A stretch of DNA of 5,981 bases. Origin: Candidatus Iainarchaeum sp. (GTDB taxonomy: Archaea; Iainarchaeota; Iainarchaeia; Iainarchaeales; JAAZKV01). Below the pieces are notes generated by a model. That model searched no databases. It had not been told where the DNA came from and saw only the letters and a program-made list of their open reading frames with translations. The stretch covers positions 1 through 5,981 of the forward strand of contig JAQVAR010000047.1 in the NCBI GenBank assembly GCA_028690725.1, in the 5' to 3' direction. Positions 4,487 to 5,981 of the stretch are shown here, piece after piece; position 1 is the stretch's first letter; each line of letters starts with the position of its first letter. The translations under genes were made by a program, and so were the position numbers.

Positions 4487-5206
4487 ATGATTGAAAAAAA
4501 ACTAAAAGAAAAAAAAAAAGAAGAAGATGATGTAGAAACATACAAGGGAAAAGAATTATTAATAGATATAGAAACATATTTGAAAAGCGGAATACACATA
4601 GGAAAAAAATTTAAAAGAGGAGAAATGAGAAAATACATTTTCAAAAAAAGAAAAGATGGATTAATGGTATTCAATATTGAAACGATTGATAAAAGAATAA
4701 GAATGGCAGCAAAGGAAATATCAAAATATGATCCAAAAGAAGTCATAATAGTATGTAGAAAATTATACGGACAAACACCGGTAAAAAAATTTGCAAAAAT
4801 GATTGGTGCAAAAGCATTTATTGGAAGATTTGTTCCAGGAACAATAACTAATCCAGAAGCAAGATCTTTTTACGAACCAAAAATAGTATTGATCTGTGAC
4901 CCAATAAGTGATTCACAAGCATTAAAAGAAGCATCAGAGTCACACATACCAGTATTTTCATTAGCAGGAAGTGAATCACCGTTAAAAAATGTTGATTTTG
5001 TAATACCATCAAACAATAAAGGAAGAAAATCAATAGCATTAATATTCTATTTATTAACAAGAGAAATATTAACTGAAAGAAAAGAAATAGATCCAAAAAC
5101 ATTTAATACAAAAATAGAAGATTTTGAACAACAATTAACAGATAAGGATAATCCAAAAAAGAAAGTTTTTAGCCAAAGAAGAAGACCATTTAAAAGAAGA
5201 AATTAA
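4487..5206 (+). CDS. rps2: Small ribosomal subunit protein S2 (uS2)
   Basis: S2 joins the 30S subunit late, at the head-body hinge. The 239-residue product contains LIDIETYLKSGIHIGKKFKRGEM ('..YL.aGvHiGtq'), DGLMVFNIETIDKRIRMAAK, YGQTPVKKFAKMIGAKAFIGRFVPGTITNP, and NVDFVIPSNNKGRKSIALIFYLLTREIL. All are core archaeal S2 motifs. Two unconserved charged ends flank the core: a K/E-rich N-terminus (residues 1-20) and a basic tail ending RRRPFKRRN. GTGAT at 4476-4480 is 6 nt from the ATG. The stop is followed by a short TTTT and a 93-bp intergenic region, so this is probably the last gene of the ribosomal block. Confidence 0.96.
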   Translation: MIEKKLKEKKKEEDDVETYKGKELLIDIETYLKSGIHIGKKFKRGEMRKYIFKKRKDGLMVFNIETIDKRIRMAAKEISKYDPKEVIIVCRKLYGQTPVKKFAKMIGAKAFIGRFVPGTITNPEARSFYEPKIVLICDPISDSQALKEASESHIPVFSLAGSESPLKNVDFVIPSNNKGRKSIALIFYLLTREILTERKEIDPKTFNTKIEDFEQQLTDKDNPKKKVFSQRRRPFKRRN

Positions 5207-5242
5207 TTTTAACTAACATAATTAATTAAAGCTTATTAACCG

Positions 5243-5268
5243 GAACAAGTAAATTTAAATACTTGTTC
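5243..5268 (+). promoter_or_regulatory. Inverted repeat, probable operator over the TrmB-family promoter
   Basis: Perfect 9-nt arms GAACAAGTA (5243-5251) and TACTTGTTC (5260-5268) flank an 8-nt spacer. The TATA box lies within the spacer and the start of the right arm. A dimeric regulator bound here would block TBP/TFB, so repression of the downstream gene, plausibly by its own product, is the simplest reading. The pairing is seen directly; the binding protein is inferred from position. Confidence 0.65.
5254..5261 (+). promoter_or_regulatory. TATA box of the TrmB-family gene
   Basis: TTTAAATA is a strong archaeal TATA box, preceded by AAGTAAA, which is compatible with a BRE. Transcription would start about 26 nt downstream, near 5283, leaving a short leader that still includes the GAGGGTG at 5288-5294. 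The position relative to GTG 5300 is right for an independent promoter. Confidence 0.65.
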
Positions 5269-5280
5269 TAACTTAAGTTA
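5269..5280 (+). promoter_or_regulatory. 12-bp perfect palindrome between TATA box and start
   Basis: TAACTTAAGTTA is its own reverse complement and directly abuts the right arm of the larger inverted repeat. It lies about where the polymerase would load, just before the predicted transcription start. It could be a second operator half-site pair. The shared ACTT core with the larger repeat is suggestive only. Confidence 0.5.
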
Positions 5281-5287
5281 TAACAGA

Positions 5288-5294
5288 GAGGGTG
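5288..5294 (+). promoter_or_regulatory. Ribosome binding site of the TrmB-family gene
   Basis: GAGGGTG lies 5 nt before GTG 5300 and resembles the GGAGGTG that pairs with archaeal 16S rRNA. It supports the GTG start. Confidence 0.6.
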
Positions 5295-5299
5295 TTTGA

Positions 5300-5981
5300 G
5301 TGGTTAATTCTAATATACATGATTTACTTGAAAAATTAGGTCTTACGGAATACGAAGCGAAAACGTTAAGCACTTTATTTAGGTTAAAAGAAGCTGAAGC
5401 ACCAACTATTTCTAGAACAGCACAAGTACCAAAAACAAGAGTTTATGACGTACTAGAAAAACTAATAAAAAAAGAATTATTAATTGAAATAAAAGGAAGA
5501 CCAAAATTATATAGAGCAATAGAACCAGAAAGAGCAATAAATACACTAATAATGGGTAAAAAAGATCAATTAAATAATCTTGAAAAAGAAGCTGACAAAT
5601 TCAAAGATGAAATATTATTATATTCTGATTCCGAAGAAAAAGGAGAAAAAATAATGAAAGTAAAAGATAGGCAAGATTTTGAAAGAATTTTGGGGCAAGA
5701 GATAGAAAAAGCAAAAAATAGTATTCATGGGCTAACAGAAATAACTGATGAAAATGTAATAATACAAGACTCATTAAAAAATGCATTAGAAAAAAAAATA
5801 AAAATTAGATTAATTAATTCAAATCAATCAAAAAAATTAAAAGATATATTAGAAGTAAAACAATTAAACCACGGTTTGAATGCTTTTATAATAGATAATA
5901 AAAAAGTAGTACTAGCAATAAGTGATTTTAAAAAAGAAAAACCAGATTATCATTTTACAATATTAAATGATAGCGCACCAA
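5300..5981 (+). CDS. TrmB-family transcriptional regulator, 3'-truncated by window edge
   Basis: The product matches the archaeal TrmB family of winged-helix regulators, many of which sense sugars or control central metabolism. LLEKLGLTEYEAKTLSTLFRL (residues 9-29) is the hallmark family opening. PKTRVYDVLEKLIKKELL (44-61) is the recognition-helix region, with the wing EIKGRPKLYRAIEPERAI (63-80). A charged helical linker (about residues 82-115) follows. After it comes a C-terminal sensor-like domain (EKAKNSIHGLTEITDENVIIQDSLKNAL), still open at the right edge after 227 codons. The start is GTG. An in-frame TGA lies directly before it (5297-5299), so no longer start exists, and the next ATG would delete the DNA-binding domain. 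It has its own promoter region with inverted repeats, so autoregulation is likely. The effector and targets cannot be told from sequence. Confidence 0.88.
   Translation, partial: MVNSNIHDLLEKLGLTEYEAKTLSTLFRLKEAEAPTISRTAQVPKTRVYDVLEKLIKKELLIEIKGRPKLYRAIEPERAINTLIMGKKDQLNNLEKEADKFKDEILLYSDSEEKGEKIMKVKDRQDFERILGQEIEKAKNSIHGLTEITDENVIIQDSLKNALEKKIKIRLINSNQSKKLKDILEVKQLNHGLNAFIIDNKKVVLAISDFKKEKPDYHFTILNDSAP

Noticed and set aside
5207..5242. Terminator after S2
   Set aside because: Only a TTTT and generic A/T sequence are present. No stem or longer T-run can be supported.

Overview
The window is a low-GC archaeal ribosomal protein and RNA polymerase gene cluster, all on the + strand. L34e, L14e, L18e and the polymerase subunits RpoD and RpoN are archaeal/eukaryotic-type families, and bacterial ribosomal operons lack them. 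Most Shine-Dalgarno sites are GGTGA or GTGAT. Very AT-rich codons (ATA, TTA, AGA and AAA predominate), tight packing and several normally linked genes missing suggest a small-genome lineage, for example a DPANN archaeon (Woesearchaeota/Pacearchaeota-like). That placement is inference and no species can be named.

Layout: 3' part of L34e (1-254), L14e (257-472), S13 (477-974), S4 (981-1628), S11 (1644-2036), RpoD (2040-2789), then about 280 bp without a protein gene. That gap holds a structured stretch (about 2790-2870) and an intron-containing tRNA-Leu(UAA) (2875-3042). The cluster resumes with L18e (3070-3423), L13 (3423-3842), S9 (3844-4272), RpoN (4278-4472) and S2 (4487-5206). Gaps between protein genes are 1 to 15 nt, with one 1-nt overlap, so two polycistronic blocks separated by the tRNA are likely. 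A 93-bp intergenic region follows, with a TATA box inside an inverted repeat. A TrmB-family transcriptional regulator then starts at GTG 5300 and runs off the right edge.

The genes make both ribosomal subunits plus two polymerase assembly subunits, coupling ribosome and polymerase supply. The tRNA reads UUA, which is visibly the main leucine codon of the surrounding genes. Points worth a second look: L34e has lost three of four zinc-ligand cysteines; RpoD has no cysteines where some archaeal homologues bind Fe-S clusters; cmk, cbf5, rpoK and enolase are absent from their usual slots; the tRNA intron lacks an obvious bulge-helix-bulge; an 11-nt sequence is shared between the tRNA upstream region and its intron; and two abutting palindromes sit at the TrmB promoter. 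I see no wholly new multi-gene system here.
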